The position numbers and the translations under genes were made by a program. The notes below the pieces were generated by a model. The model saw only the letters and a program-made list of their open reading frames with translations, made no database searches and was not told the origin of the DNA. A stretch of DNA of 64,000 nt from Lucinisca nassula (Eukaryota; Mollusca; Bivalvia; Lucinida; Lucinidae): assembly GCA_963580285.1 (NCBI GenBank), contig OY757019.1:58300587-58364586 (forward strand), written 5' to 3'. Positions within the stretch are counted from its first letter, which is position 1. Every line of letters begins with the position of its first letter. Below are positions 1-10,320 of the stretch, in pieces.

Positions 1-262
1 GTTCTCACTGGTCTGGTCCGACTCTGTTCAGCAGTTCATCAAACATCTCTGCCGGCATTCTGAGGAAATTAAAGAATGACTGCTGATCCTCCATTCTTAG
101 CTCTGCCATCAGTCTGTCATAGTGGCCAAATTGAAATCATCTTTCAACCGAAAGCCAAGGGCGTACCCAACAACAAGATCTAGGTTGCCTTCTATTCCTT
201 CTCCGTCTAATCCTCCTTAATAACACAAGGGCAGCCTGCGCATCAAGCAGAGTTTGGTTACC
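1..262 (-). pseudogene. PIF/Harbinger-type transposase remnant (N-terminal part), cut by window edge
   Basis: On the minus strand one frame reads LLDAQAALVLLRRI (about 252-205), then WVRPWLSVER (170-142), FGHYDRLMAELRMED (about 130-85) and FFNFLRMPAEMFDELL (about 80-30). This block order (arginine-rich stretch, WVRPWL, LMxELRxED, FxRMxxxMFDELL) is what I know from the N-terminal region of animal PIF/Harbinger (HARBI1-like) transposases, which cut and move DNA with a DDE nuclease domain lying further downstream. There is an in-frame TGA where an arginine is expected between VER and FQFGHY, consistent with CGA-to-TGA decay, and another stop soon after VGPDQ. The catalytic part would lie left of base 1 and is not seen. 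It is a dead fossil rather than a host gene. Confidence 0.75.
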
Positions 263-360
263 CTGGGAACAACGCACACTGCAGAAGAACGTTTTGATTC
301 TGTGTGTTCATGATAAAAGTTGAAACACAAATGAAAATGTGAGAAATTCGGTGAAGTGTT
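263..360. other. Short spacer, nothing recognised
   Basis: This spacer lies between the transposase remnant and the ACGT-rich tract. I see no motif in it. Confidence 0.5.
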
Positions 361-870
361 TATACTAAATTGCTTGTCGTGACATGGACGCTATGAGAAC
401 TTGCTGCAAACGTAAAACGGACGTCTTAAGCACCAAACGAACGTGTAACAAACGTAATGTTGTCTTATGCAACGTGGTATGAACGTACTTTTGCCTTTGC
501 AGAAACGTGGAACGGTCGTGGTGGGTACGCGATTGACGTGTTATGAACATCGTATGAACGTCGTATGAACGCACTACAATATTTTCCGTCCATACAAGGT
601 TTGTACTACGTCAATGTAGACCATATTAGGTTCATGCTCCGTTGGTACTACGTCAATGCCGTTGTTTCCATGTCCTTACTGAGTCCTTACTGCGTCCTTA
701 TTCGATCACGTCCTCGCCACGTATTTTTGGAACATGTTTAAAAATCATCCACGTCAGCCAAGACCATAAAGATCGCATCACGTCCTTATCGGTTTCTACT
801 GCGTTCCTTCTACGTCGTACAAGTTCGTACTACGTCGGCCCGGTTTTACATTGACGCAGTGGGAACTTGG
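360..870. repeat. ACGT/CGTATGAACG-rich degenerate repeat tract
   Basis: ACGT or its near relatives occur every 8-20 bases. The left half (about 380-590) is rich in GTATGAACGT-type words. The right half (about 600-850) is rich in TACTACGTC and GTCCTTACTGC. It closes with GGAACTTGGTCTAGTGTGAC. A related stretch lies near 9.0-9.28 kb and ends in a similar phrase. The change of word strand between halves suggests the two sides of a foldback-like element, but arms could not be aligned by eye. Confidence 0.45.
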
Positions 871-1087
871 TCTAGTGTGACTGGGGTTTAAGGCAGTGAC
901 AATAGCTTGATTTTAAAAAGTTGCATCATCAAAATGACTTGAATTTCTGTTTTATTTTTCTAAAATGCTTCATTTCGATTTGGTTTTAAGGCCCTTTCAA
1001 GATTGAGTCACTTATTTTGATTAGAGGTGGGCAAAAACCAGATAATTCGGAGAAACCATCAGTTGCAGAACTTCGCAACTCGCATGT

Positions 1088-1163
1088 TACCCGAGCTAGG
1101 CTCGAACCACTACGATGAGAGACCTAATGATTAAGGGCCAACGCTCTTACCAATTAGGCCCCA
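1088..1163 (-). mobile_element. tRNA-like SINE head fragment
   Basis: The minus strand carries an A-box-like TAATTGGTAAGAG (about 1156-1144) and a B-box-like GTGGTTCGAGCCTAG (about 1111-1097), spaced as in a tRNA with a long variable arm. No clean acceptor stem is seen, so it is called a tRNA-derived SINE piece rather than a working tRNA. Confidence 0.5.
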
Positions 1164-1328
1164 CATATTGAGATTCTCGCTGGTTTACAGCACTGGTTCG
1201 TACTGTCTTTCAAACGCGACTTCCTTCCCGTAAAATAGAACTTTTTAATTGCCGTACTGAAAAACATAGCTGGTTAAAGAACTTTTGAGCGATTATGGAT
1301 TTTCTACCTTAATACGTGTTCTTTGTAT

Positions 1329-1568
1329 AACCCCTTCTGTACCAGAACCCCCAAAACGGGTAATTGACAAACAGTGCAGGCCCAGATCAGACGCCGCAGA
1401 ACGCGGCGTCTGATCAGGGCCTTCACTCTTTGCACAAATTTCAGCCATTTTCCAAATAAAGTTTGAAGCCACAACTGCTATGTAAGGAGGAAAACACAAC
1501 CTGCCACCCCTAAATTTTGAAATGCCATATGTAAGAAGGAAGATTCCATTTGGTACAAAAAGGGTTAA
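1329..1568 (+). mobile_element. MITE with GATCAGACGCCGC core palindrome (copy 1)
   Basis: The ends are inverted: AACCCCTTCTGTACCAGAA at the left and TTTGGTACAAAAAGGGTT at the right. Near the left end the core reads AGATCAGACGCCGC-AGAA-CGCGGCGTCTGATC (about 1384-1417), a near-perfect hairpin flanked by CAAACAGTGCAGGCC. Relatives sit at 45.21-45.72 kb and 54.20-54.42 kb. No coding capacity is present. Confidence 0.7.
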
Positions 1569-1574
1569 GAGAGA

Positions 1575-2030
1575 ATATGAGTATAATGTATTTTCATCCC
1601 TGCAAAATGCAAACATGGTAACTAGAAGCTATGTTGGCATTTTTATGACCGTTTGTCTCATTAGATGATGCAAATAAGATTTTTGTCATCGATAACATGA
1701 ATGTCTTCTACACTTACCAAGAAATCTGACAGTAATGTGCATTATTTGTTAAAAATTGACAACCCTAAATGTTTTATGCTACAGTCTTCACGTTCGCCTG
1801 CTTCATCCGGGCCTGCCATTAATTGTTCTTGTTTATAAAAGTTTGCTACACCGCACCCCCTCGTTTATTTAGTTTGTTCTTTAATTTTTTGTTCTGAAAT
1901 AATGAATTGTACTGTTTTAAATTTGGCTACACCCAATAATAATATAATATGTTAGCAATAATATGTTAGCTTTGGTACGCAACACTCTCAGGTGGTCCTT
2001 GCCAGTAACCATAGTTTATTGAGCAGTAGT
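1575..2030. other. AT-rich DNA, nothing recognised
   Basis: No coding, RNA or repeat signature could be supported. A short AAT run follows at about 2034-2051. Confidence 0.4.
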
Positions 2031-2060
2031 TGAAATAATAATAATAATAATCATTACGTA

Positions 2061-2366
2061 TTTGTTTGTTTGTTTGATTTGAGGTTAAACGTCCCCGTCA
2101 ACACTGTAAAGGTCATTTTGGAGACGTTGCTTCCCATTTAGTGGGACTTTTACCCGACATTGAGATGAAATGACATCTAGAGCCCTGTCGCCCAATGAAA
2201 CACGGCCTCAGTAAGGCGGTTAACGAATACTCACAATCTATGGTTTTGAGCAGAAATAAGAAAAATGTTTACCCCTGTAAACCCCAGCGGTTTACCTGTA
2301 CTCATGTGCGGTTAGTTTCAACTCTGCGTCGAGGCACCATGCAATCCAAACCCCGATGGGAGGTTG
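2061..2366 (-). mobile_element. SINE-1 copy with internal swap (chimera with HP hairpin half)
   Basis: Read on the minus strand this is the family seen whole at 18.2, 22.6, 38.3, 51.8 and 53.5 kb. It has a CATCGGGG-type 5' end, GGAAGCACCATGC-type body, the phrase TGACGGGGACGTTAAACCTC and an AAAC-rich tail. Between about 2206 and 2286 the usual SINE body is missing. In its place lies exactly one half of an HP-family palindrome, from its loop outward (GGCGGTTAACGAATACTCAC, then GAGCAGAAATAAGAAAAATG, then CCCCTGTAAACCCC). Confidence 0.8.
2206..2286 (-). mobile_element. HP-family half element inside SINE-1
   Basis: This is the right half of an HP element of R orientation, starting at the hairpin tip (CCTCAGTAAGGCGG). 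It is embedded in the SINE without the other arm or the HP terminal repeats. Confidence 0.8.
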
Positions 2367-2649
2367 CATTCATGACATAGATTCCAGCCTTGGCTTTTAT
2401 TTCTATGAGTTTTACTAGGCGTGTTGACAGTTGACACAAATCTTGTATTTTGTATTTCACGGCGAAGCGGCAATGTCTATAAAGATTCACAATATAAACG
2501 TTTATGTTAACGTCCATAAACGATAATGCTTTCACCATAGTCTCAGAAATTGTACATGTCAGACGGTACATATTTGTCATTTATACTTCAAATATAGACG
2601 GTAGGGGTTCGGTAACGAGTCCCAAAAATCTATGTTTTCAGCAAATTAT

Positions 2650-3165
2650 CAGTGAAGGCAATGATCAGGAATCGATACAATTAACCCACCGTTGCCATCC
2701 GAGATACAAAAGGGAATGAAACACAAACATGAAACAACAGACCCTAATTGAAACATTAACAGTGGAAAGCCAAAAGGACAGTTACTTTCCGACAAAATGG
2801 CCAACTGGCTATAAATAAAAATAATATAAGCGAAACAAACACTCAAAGACAAACCATAACAAAAATAAACCGCGACAGAAAAAACGCATTGGAACTGTCA
2901 GTGGAACGAATTCCACTAGGGGTGGGGTGGGTGGGGGCTTAAATCGATTTTACGTGGCCACAATCCTCGCCCTTACTTCCGTCGCGATTTAGACAAATAA
3001 TTTGTTCAGTCCGCATGAACGTTACATCAGTGCAACATCCCCGTGAACACACAAAAAAATCAAACAACCACAGAGATGAAACAACGGTGAGGACTCGACA
3101 GCAAGAAACCACTGAAATGCTGGAGGAAAAGAAAATAAACCGTAAGACTCCGATGGGCCTAGTAT
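2650..3165 (-). mobile_element. Retroelement A, 3' end (5'-truncated)
   Basis: The element ends, in its own sense, at the conserved ATCATTGCCTTCACT-type terminus (left side here). It contains the shared blocks GGAAAGTAACTGTCCTTTTG, AATCGATTTAAG with a C-rich run, CGCGACGGAAGTAAGGGCGA and TTTCTTGCTGTCGAGTCCTC. At least twelve other copies in the window stop at the same 3' end but start at different points. That pattern fits target-primed non-LTR retroelement insertion. Confidence 0.7.
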
Positions 3166-3429
3166 GCTAATATTTTTTACCCATTTTCGTGCAATCCCAC
3201 TTTTCACTGCATACATTGGGGTTAGCAAGAGTATTCGTTACACGGATCTGTTAACATGATGTGACAATTTGAAAATATTCTGTATCTTTTCATAAAATAA
3301 AATACGAAAGTTGTTCAGTAAATATCTGACCTTACCTACTAAGTGTTACGCTTGACTCATTTTTTCTCACAGTCACCCCGCAGCAATAAGCACTTCCTCC
3401 ATTGGTGTTCAAAGATTAAAGTCCATTTT

Positions 3430-3862
3430 TATATAGAATTCAGGGTCAACTCTACAACTGCTGCCTTAAGCTCTTCATCTGAATGGAAATGACGTCCACG
3501 CAATTCTTTCAAGTTCGAAAACAAACGGTTATCTCTGGGTGCCAGATCAGGAGAATAGGGTGGATGGGGTAAGGGGTTGAAACCGTTCCGCTTCACTGCG
3601 TCCACAAAAACTTTGAAAATATGGAATCTTGCATTGCCGTGTTGCAACAGCACATCTTTTGTAACTGCCCACGCTTTTTTTGCACTATAGCTGCATGTAT
3701 ATGGTGCAAAATATTAGCATATTAGTCTCAGTTAATAGTCTGGCCATGAGGTATGTAGTCGACCAACAGAACCCCCCGTGCTGTCCCACAATGCAGTTGT
3801 CATGACCTTGCCAACTGAAGGCTGAGTCTGAAATTTCTTTAGACGCCGTGATCCAGTCCATT
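3430..3862 (-). pseudogene. mariner-like transposase remnant
   Basis: The minus strand shows, in order and in shifting frames, FQTQPSVGKVMTTALWDST (about 3845-3785), GVLLVDYIPHGQTIN (about 3775-3730), LLQHGNARFHIF (3650-3617) and HPPYSPDLAP (about 3575-3545), then FHSDEELKAAVVEL to about 3435. These are the familiar central and C-terminal blocks of mariner DD34D transposases, which move DNA by cut and paste at TA sites. A catalytic aspartate of the QDNARPH block is glycine here, and SDY is RDN. Frame breaks lie between blocks and the N-terminal half is absent. Confidence 0.8.
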
Positions 3863-3949
3863 GCTTACCCTGCTGTTTATTTATTCTGCTGTTTAGTTTC
3901 AGGATCATAGTGATGGCCCTAAGATTCGTCCATGGAATTGAGTCAAACG

Positions 3950-5827
3950 TTAAACAGGAGATCTACTCATCACCACGATCTGTTCACCAATTTTCAAGAC
4001 TCTAGCTCCAATAAGTACTTAAGTTATGCTATGCATCACAAAGCATACAATGTACATTTACCCAAAGTGACAAAGGTCCATAACTCATGAAGTATTTTCA
4101 GAATGTAGTTAAATGTTAATTAGGTCATCTACTCATCACCACCAATCCATTCACTAACTTTCAAGGCTCTAGCTCCAATAGGTTTTGAGATATTTTGCTG
4201 ACAATATTTTGTAAAAAAATCAAAGGGCAACTCTTGAAATAATCCAGACGAGAAAAAATAAAATATGCGTCAGCTAATTTTCCACGAGGAATCCATATAA
4301 GAAATTTCAAAACCCGACCATTCATGGTTCTTAAGTTATGCTACGCATCACATAGCATACAAAGCACAAATACCCAAAGTGACAAAGGGCCATAATTCAT
4401 CAAGTATTTTTTCGGAAATGAGTCACAGTCAATCAGGTCTACTCGTCACCACCAATCTCTTCACCAAGTTTCAAGGCTCTAACTCCAACAGTTTTTGAGA
4501 TATTTTGCTGACAAGATTTTATCAAAAAATATTCAAAGGGCTATAACTCTTGAAAGCGGCATAATCCAGATGAGAAAAAAATATGCATCAGCCAATTTTC
4601 CACGAGGAATCCACATATGAAATTTCAAAACCCGGTTCTTAAGTTATGCTATGCATCACAAAGCATACAGAGTACGAATACCCAAAGTGACAAATGGCCA
4701 TAACTAACGAAGTATATTTTGGAATTTAGTCAAAGGTTAATCGGGTCATCTACTTATCATCACCACCAATATAATCATCAACTTTTAAGGCTCTAGCTCT
4801 AACCATTTTTGAGATATTTTGCATAAAATTTTTATCAAAAAATGTTTCAAAGGGCAATAACTCTTGAAAGCGACATAATGTAGATGAGAAAAAATACGTG
4901 TCAGCCAATTGTCCGTGTGGAATCAAAACCAAAGCATACAGTTCTTAAGTTATGCTATGCATCACAAAGCATACAATGTGACTAAGGCCCATACCACATG
5001 AAGTATTATTCTGAATTTAGTCAAAAGTAAAACAGGTCTTCGTCTCATCACCACGAAACTATCCACCAACTTTCAAGGATCTAGCTCCAATAGTTTTTGA
5101 GATATTTTGCTAACAAGATTTTATCAGACATTTTTATCCGGATGAGAAAAAAATAATACGCGTCAACTAATTTTCCATGAGGAATCTATATATGAAATTT
5201 AAAAACCCTAGCATACACGGTTCTTAAGTTATGCTATACATCACAAAGCATACACTGAACAAATACCAAAAGTGACAAAGGGTCATCACTCATGAAGTAT
5301 TTTTTGGAATTAAGTCAAATGTTAATAAGATCATCTACTCATCACCACGAATCTATTCACCAATTTTCATGGCTCTTATAGCTTTTGAGATATTGTGCTG
5401 ACAAGATTTTATAAAAAGAAATCAAAGGGCAATAACTCTTGAAAGGGACATAATCCGGATGAGAAAAAATACGCGTCACCTAATTTTCCATGAGGAATCC
5501 ATATATGAAATTTCAAAACCAAAGCATACACAGGTCTTAAGTTATGCTATGTATCACAAAGCATACAACGTACAAATCCCCTAAAATGATTAAGGGCCAT
5601 AACTCATGAAGTATTTTTCGGAATTGAGTCAAAAGTTGATCAGGCCATCTAATCATCTCCATCAATCTATTCACCAATTGTCATGGCTCAAGCTCCCATA
5701 GTATTTGAGATATTGTGCTGACAAGATTTTATAAAAAAATCAAAGGGCGATAACTCTTGAAAGGGGCATAGTCCGGATGAGCAAAATATACGCATTACCT
5801 AATCTTCCATGAGGAATCCATATATGA
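3950..5827 (+). repeat. ~300-bp satellite array, left arm
   Basis: About six and a half head-to-tail units. A landmark phrase (CATCTACTCATCACCACCAA) recurs near 4130, 4443, 4752, 5043, 5336 and 5650, so the unit is about 290-315 bp. A first unit near 3960-4110 has an internal deletion. Shared words include AAGTTATGCTATGCATCACA, AAAGTGACAAAGGGCCATAA and GTTTTTGAGATATTTTGCTG. Units differ by many point changes and small indels, so the array is not freshly amplified. Short ORFs here carry no conserved frame. Confidence 0.9.
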
Positions 5828-5853
5828 AAATTCAAAACCGTAGCATACACGGA
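5828..5853. repeat. Turn-around point of the inverted satellite
   Basis: GGAATCCATATATGA (5813-5827) faces TCATATATGGATTCC (5854-5868), a perfect 15-bp inverted pair around a 26-nt spacer. Unit direction flips here. Confidence 0.9.
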
Positions 5854-6775
5854 TTCATATATGGATTCCTTATGGAAAATTAAGGGACGCTTTTTTTCTC
5901 GTCCAGATTATGCCCCTTAGAAGAGTTTTTACCCTTTGAAATTTTTAAATAAAATCTTGTCAGCAAAATATCACAAAAACTATAAGAGCTAGAGCCTTGA
6001 AAGTTGGTGAATAGATTGGTGGTGATGAGTAAATGACCTGATTAACTTTTGAATTCATTCCCGAAAATACTTCATGAGTTATGGCCCTTTGTCACTTTGG
6101 GAATTTTTACACTGTACCTCTATGTGCTTTGTGATGCATAGCATAACTTTAAAACCGTGTACGCTAAGGTTTTAAAATTTCATATATGGATTTTTCATGG
6201 AAAATAAGGGGACGCGTATTTTTTTCTCGTCTGGATTGTGCCCGTTTCAAGAGTTATAGTCCTTTGAAATTTTTTTGATAAAATCTAGTCAGCAAAATAT
6301 CACAAACACTATAAGAGCTAGAGCCTTGAAAGTTGGTGAATAGATTGGTGGTAATGAGTAGATGATATGATTAACTTTTGACTAAATTCCAAAAAATACT
6401 CAATGAGTTATGGCCCTTTGTCACTTTGGGTATTTTTACATTGTACCTCTATATGCTTTGTGATGCATAGCATAACTTTTTAACCGTGTATGCTAGGGTT
6501 TTGAAATTTCACATATGGATTCCTCATGGAAAATTAGAAGACGCGTATTTTTTTCTCGTCCGGATTATGCTCCTTTCAAGAGTTATTGCCCTTTGAAATG
6601 TTTTTGATAAAATCATGTCAGCAAAATATCTCAAAACTATAAGAGCTAGAGCCTTTAAAGTTGGTGAATAGATTGGTGGTGATGAGTACATGACCTGATT
6701 AACTTTTGACTAAATTCCGAAAAATACTTCATGAGTTATGGCCTTTTGTCACTTTGGGTATTTGTACATTGTGAT
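5854..6775 (-). repeat. ~320-bp satellite array, right arm (inverted)
   Basis: Almost three units of the same satellite run in the opposite direction. The landmark phrase appears as its complement near 6019, 6345 and 6675 (spacing about 326-330 bp). The last unit stops at GTATTTGTACATTGTG, directly before a GT run. Confidence 0.9.
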
Positions 6776-6785
6776 CTTTGTACAT

Positions 6786-6873
6786 TGTGTGTGTGTGTGT
6801 GTGTGTGTGTGAATTCGGGTTTAACGTCGCTTTCAACAATTTTTCAGTCATATCACGACGGTGTCTGGTTGCG
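6786..6873 (-). mobile_element. SINE-4 tail fragment with (GT)n end
   Basis: On the minus strand this reads ATATGACTGAAAAATTGTTG, AAAGCGACGTTAAACCCGAA, then (AC)n. The same tail closes the fuller copy at 45.34-45.61 kb. It resembles the conserved tails I know from metazoan SINE superfamilies. Only the 3' end is present. Confidence 0.65.
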
Positions 6874-6894
6874 TAGTACATTGTGAAAAGCAGA

Positions 6895-6990
6895 CATTAT
6901 GAGCTGTGTGCCACTGTAGTGGATAGAGTGCTGGACAATGAATCTGAGGGGCGTGAGTTCAAACCTTAGCGGAGGACTGGAAATGTTTTT
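6895..6990 (+). mobile_element. tRNA-like SINE head fragment
   Basis: TGTAGTGGATAGAGTGCTGG matches an A-box arrangement and GAGTTCAAACC a B-box, 35-40 bases apart. A T-rich run (6985-7010) follows. No acceptor stem is clear. Confidence 0.45.
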
Positions 6991-7070
6991 TTCTTCTTTC
7001 TTTTTTTTCTTAATAAACACACATAAACAGTTATTATGCCCCTCACAACAAAGTTGTTAGGGGGTGGGGA

Positions 7071-7072
7071 TA

Positions 7073-7103
<31 letters not shown>

Positions 7104-7150
7104 CATACATACATACATACATACATACATACATACATACATACATGCAT
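7071..7150. repeat. (CATA)n microsatellite
   Basis: About 19 nearly perfect CATA units lead into the CATG/CACA region. The His/Tyr/Ile- and Cys/Met/Tyr-rich ORFs on both strands are frame artefacts of the repeat. Confidence 0.95.
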
Positions 7151-8605
7151 GCATACAAGCACTTACGCAAACACACATGCATGCATGCACACACACACTC
7201 ATGCATGAATGCAGAGTTATGCATGCATGTATGCATGCAAAAACATGCACTCATGCATAAATGTACACATTCATTCATGCACACACACTCACACTGATGC
7301 ATGCATGAACATACACACATGCATATACACATGTATGCATATGTGTGCATGCACACATACATGCATGCATGCACACACATACATACATGCACACATGCAT
7401 GCATACACACACATACATACATGCACATATACATGCATACACACACACTCATACATGCATGTACACATGCATGCACAAATATGCTTGCATGCGCTCATGC
7501 ATGCATGCTCATACACATACTTGCATGCATATGAATGTGCATGCACTCATGCATTCACACACATTTATGCATAAATACAAAAACTCCAACATGCAGGCAT
7601 GCAAGCACACATGTATGCACACATACACACATGCATACACACACATGCATGCATGCACACACACACACACACTCATGCAGGCAAGCATACACACATACAT
7701 GTATGCATGCACTCTCACATGCATGCATGCATCCATGTTCACTCATACATGCATGTATACCCACTAATTCATAAATACACTCAAGCATTCATGCAAGCAC
7801 ACATGCATGAACACAAACTCATGCAGGCATGTATGCATGCACTCACACACAAACATGCATACATGCATGCATTCATGCACATGCAAACACATACATGCAT
7901 ATACATATGCACACACACATGCATTCTTTCATACATGTATGCATGCATGCACACATACTAATGCATAAAGGCACTCACTCACACATGCATGCATGCAAGC
8001 AACCACACATGCATGCACATAGACAATCATGTATGCATGGACACATGCATGCACATACACTCATGCAGGCATGTATGCACACATGCATGCATGCACACAC
8101 ACACACTCATACATGCCTGTACATATGCAGGCACACACAAACTTGCATGTAATCATGTATGTATGCACACATACACGTATGCATGCACACATACACTTAT
8201 ACATAAATGGAATCACTTACACGTGCATGCATGCAAGCATACATGCATGCACACATACACTCATGCATACATTCATGCAACTCACATACATGCACTAACA
8301 TGCACTACTCATGCATGTATGCACCCACTTATGCATAAATGCTCACATACACTCATGCACGTATGCATTTATGCAGGCCTGCATAAAACTACGTAGTATG
8401 ACCCATCTCCTTTCTTATGAATGTATGCATTGCTCTTTAAGGAACTCATTTTTGATTTTTACCTGCATGCACACATACATGCATGCACTCACACATGTAT
8501 GCATGCATGCATGCACACATGCTCACACATGCATGCATGCACTCACAAATTTATGCATGGACACACACACATTCATGCATGCACACACACATGCACTTGG
8601 TTATG
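7151..8605. repeat. CATG/CACA alternating pyrimidine-purine minisatellite
   Basis: About 1.45 kb made almost only of CATG, CACA, CATA and CTCA words, so pyrimidine and purine alternate over long runs. A loose higher-order unit can be seen. The phrase ATGCATAAATG or a variant recurs near 7256, 7571, 7771, 7964, 8210 and 8333, usually followed by CACTCA and CATGCATGCAAGC. A short non-repeat break (about 8385-8465) separates a last block. All six frames are open for long distances because CATG and CACA words give few stops; this is not coding. Confidence 0.95.
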
Positions 8606-8664
8606 GCGCTTGGAAAATTGGGCATTTAGGGGCAAGCATATGGTTGGGGCATTGTGTTTTACAA

Positions 8665-8790
8665 ACACCATTTCTAGTTTCATCTCAATGTTGGGTAAAA
8701 GTTCCACAAGATTGGAAGCAACGTCTCCAAAATGACCTTTACAGTGTTGACAGGGACGTTAAACTCAAATCAAACAAACGAACAAACTAG
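8665..8790 (+). mobile_element. SINE-1, 3' part
   Basis: The piece carries CATCTCAATGTTGGGTAAAA, GGAAGCAACGTCTCCAAAAT, GTTGACAGGGACGTTAAAC and an AAACAAACGAAC tail. The head half is lost. Confidence 0.85.
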
Positions 8791-8989
8791 CAGTAGGTAT
8801 CCGTTTGGGCTTCAAAGGAGCTGCACGATGGGGCTCTTGAGGGTTGAGGGGCGGTAGTGGTTGCTTTCGTTTAACAGGTTCCGTCTCTTTGGCCCTGCTT
8901 CGTAACTGAAGCAATACAGTAGGCTTGATGCTAGTTTCGTAGATCAGACGGAGGTGATGACTGTAACAATGGTTAGGTAATAATTACAA

Positions 8990-9280
8990 CTGTCATGGAC
9001 TTGATCTGCACAGCGTGATGCGGCGAACGTGCCAGATTTTTTTTTGGCTGTCGTGCCAGGGCGCGATTGCAGTTACGTTCGTATGATATGAAGGGGCCAT
9101 TCTGTCCGATCTGAACTTGATACGAACGAACCGAGGACGATATACAGACGAGCTGGACGCATTGAGGACTTCTTATGATTGGGGAAAATAACACGTTCTA
9201 CCCCGACTACAGTCCGTTCAATGATTTTGTTAGGACGTACCAGGACGGTCTAAGAACTAGTTTGGTGTGATCAAGCATTA
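8990..9280. repeat. Second ACGT/GACG-rich degenerate tract
   Basis: Words such as ACGTTCGTATGATATG and GGACGTACCAGGACGG recall the tract at 0.36-0.87 kb, and the end phrase AAGAACTAGTTTGGTGTGAT is close to its end phrase. It is probably a diverged second copy. Confidence 0.35.
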
Positions 9281-9860
9281 GTGTTGTCCTTGATGTGTGT
9301 GTGAGTCTGTCTCTTTCTTCTTTCGATGACTTGAGAAGGTCATGTTCTGTGTTCGTGGCTTTTCCTGAGTAATGTTTAGATCAGCTCTAGCAGAGATTTG
9401 TTGACTAAAACATGGTTTGAAGGTCAGTTGAAAAGTAGATGAAATCACAAGCGCACAGCGCGAGTGATTTGTCTACTTGCCACTGACCGGCAAACTGTAA
9501 TTTGCTGCTGCCATCACGGTACCTTTCCATTGCCTATAAGCGCGCTGTGTTAAAATTGTTTTTTTTTTTTTAATATTGCCTATGTTTTTGTTTCGAAAAA
9601 TGGGGAAATTTTTCCCTTATATTTAAAAGAAATTCTGGAGCAGGTGAGATTAATTGTTTTTCAAAGAAAATTTTGCATTAGCAGACGATTCGCAAGAAAT
9701 GTCATGGCTTATAGAGGCAGACGACTCTTTTTATTTTTACTGTTTATTTTCAATGGCTCGGACAAGTTTGGGACCATGATTTTTTTTTGAGACAGAAGAC
9801 GTCCTAACCACTGAGGATTGATCATAGAGCCAAGTCATGAGGCATATCAGATACATTTTC
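9281..9860. other. Unassigned AT-rich DNA
   Basis: A T-run lies at about 9560-9571 and short runs follow. Nothing else was recognised. Confidence 0.4.
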
Positions 9861-9945
9861 GATCACATTAACGATTCCGTGTAATGAACACCCCCTCTAA
9901 ACCCCACTTTATACTGAGAAAACTGGGGTTCAAGGGGGTAAACGA
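9861..9945 (+). mobile_element. HP-family fragment (left end only)
   Basis: Terminal repeat and adjoining unique side of the second HP subfamily (CCGTGTAATGAACACC, then CTAAACCCCACTTTATAC and AAACTGGGGTTCAAGGGG). The central hairpin is absent. Confidence 0.65.
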
Positions 9946-9954
9946 CCCTAAATA

Positions 9955-10320
9955 TTCGGACACCTAAAATTTTAACAAGTTTGTTTCACGATCCAACAAG
10001 GAGTCAAAACAAAAAGTGCCGAAGGAATGTCAAACAGTGTAGACCCTGATCGAACTGCTCCTTTAGAACAGTCTGATCTGGGTCTGCGCCATTTGCTTGG
10101 ACCTATAAATTCAATAATTAGAATCATTACGCCGTAAAAAAAATCGGACGCCTTTAGGACTTGCTGAGATTCTCCTCAACTTTTAACAAATTTGTTTCAT
10201 GATCCAGCAAGGAGTCCAAAACGTGCAGACGGAATGTCAGTGTTGACGGGACTGCACGGTTTACTTAGGCCTGTCTGTCTCAATACTTGGGATCATTACG
10301 GTAAAAAGGCCGCCTGCCAG
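9955..10320 (+). mobile_element. MITE pair with GATCCARCAAGGAGTC blocks
   Basis: Two diverged units (about 9965-10100 and 10165-10310) share TTTGTTTCAYGATCCARCAA, GGAGTC and GGAATGTCA. The first carries a hairpin CTGATCGAACTGCTC/GAACAGTCTGATCTGG beside GTGTAGACC. A relative, in opposite sense, lies at 38.99-39.24 kb. Confidence 0.6.

Noticed and set aside
1088..1163. Functional tRNA gene
   Set aside because: A and B boxes are visible but no paired acceptor stem could be built. It is treated as a SINE head.
6966..8790. Many ORFs of 70-160 codons rich in His, Cys, Met, Tyr and Thr on both strands
   Set aside because: They are the translation of CATG/CACA/CATA words in all frames. Both strands are open at once and there are no conserved domains.
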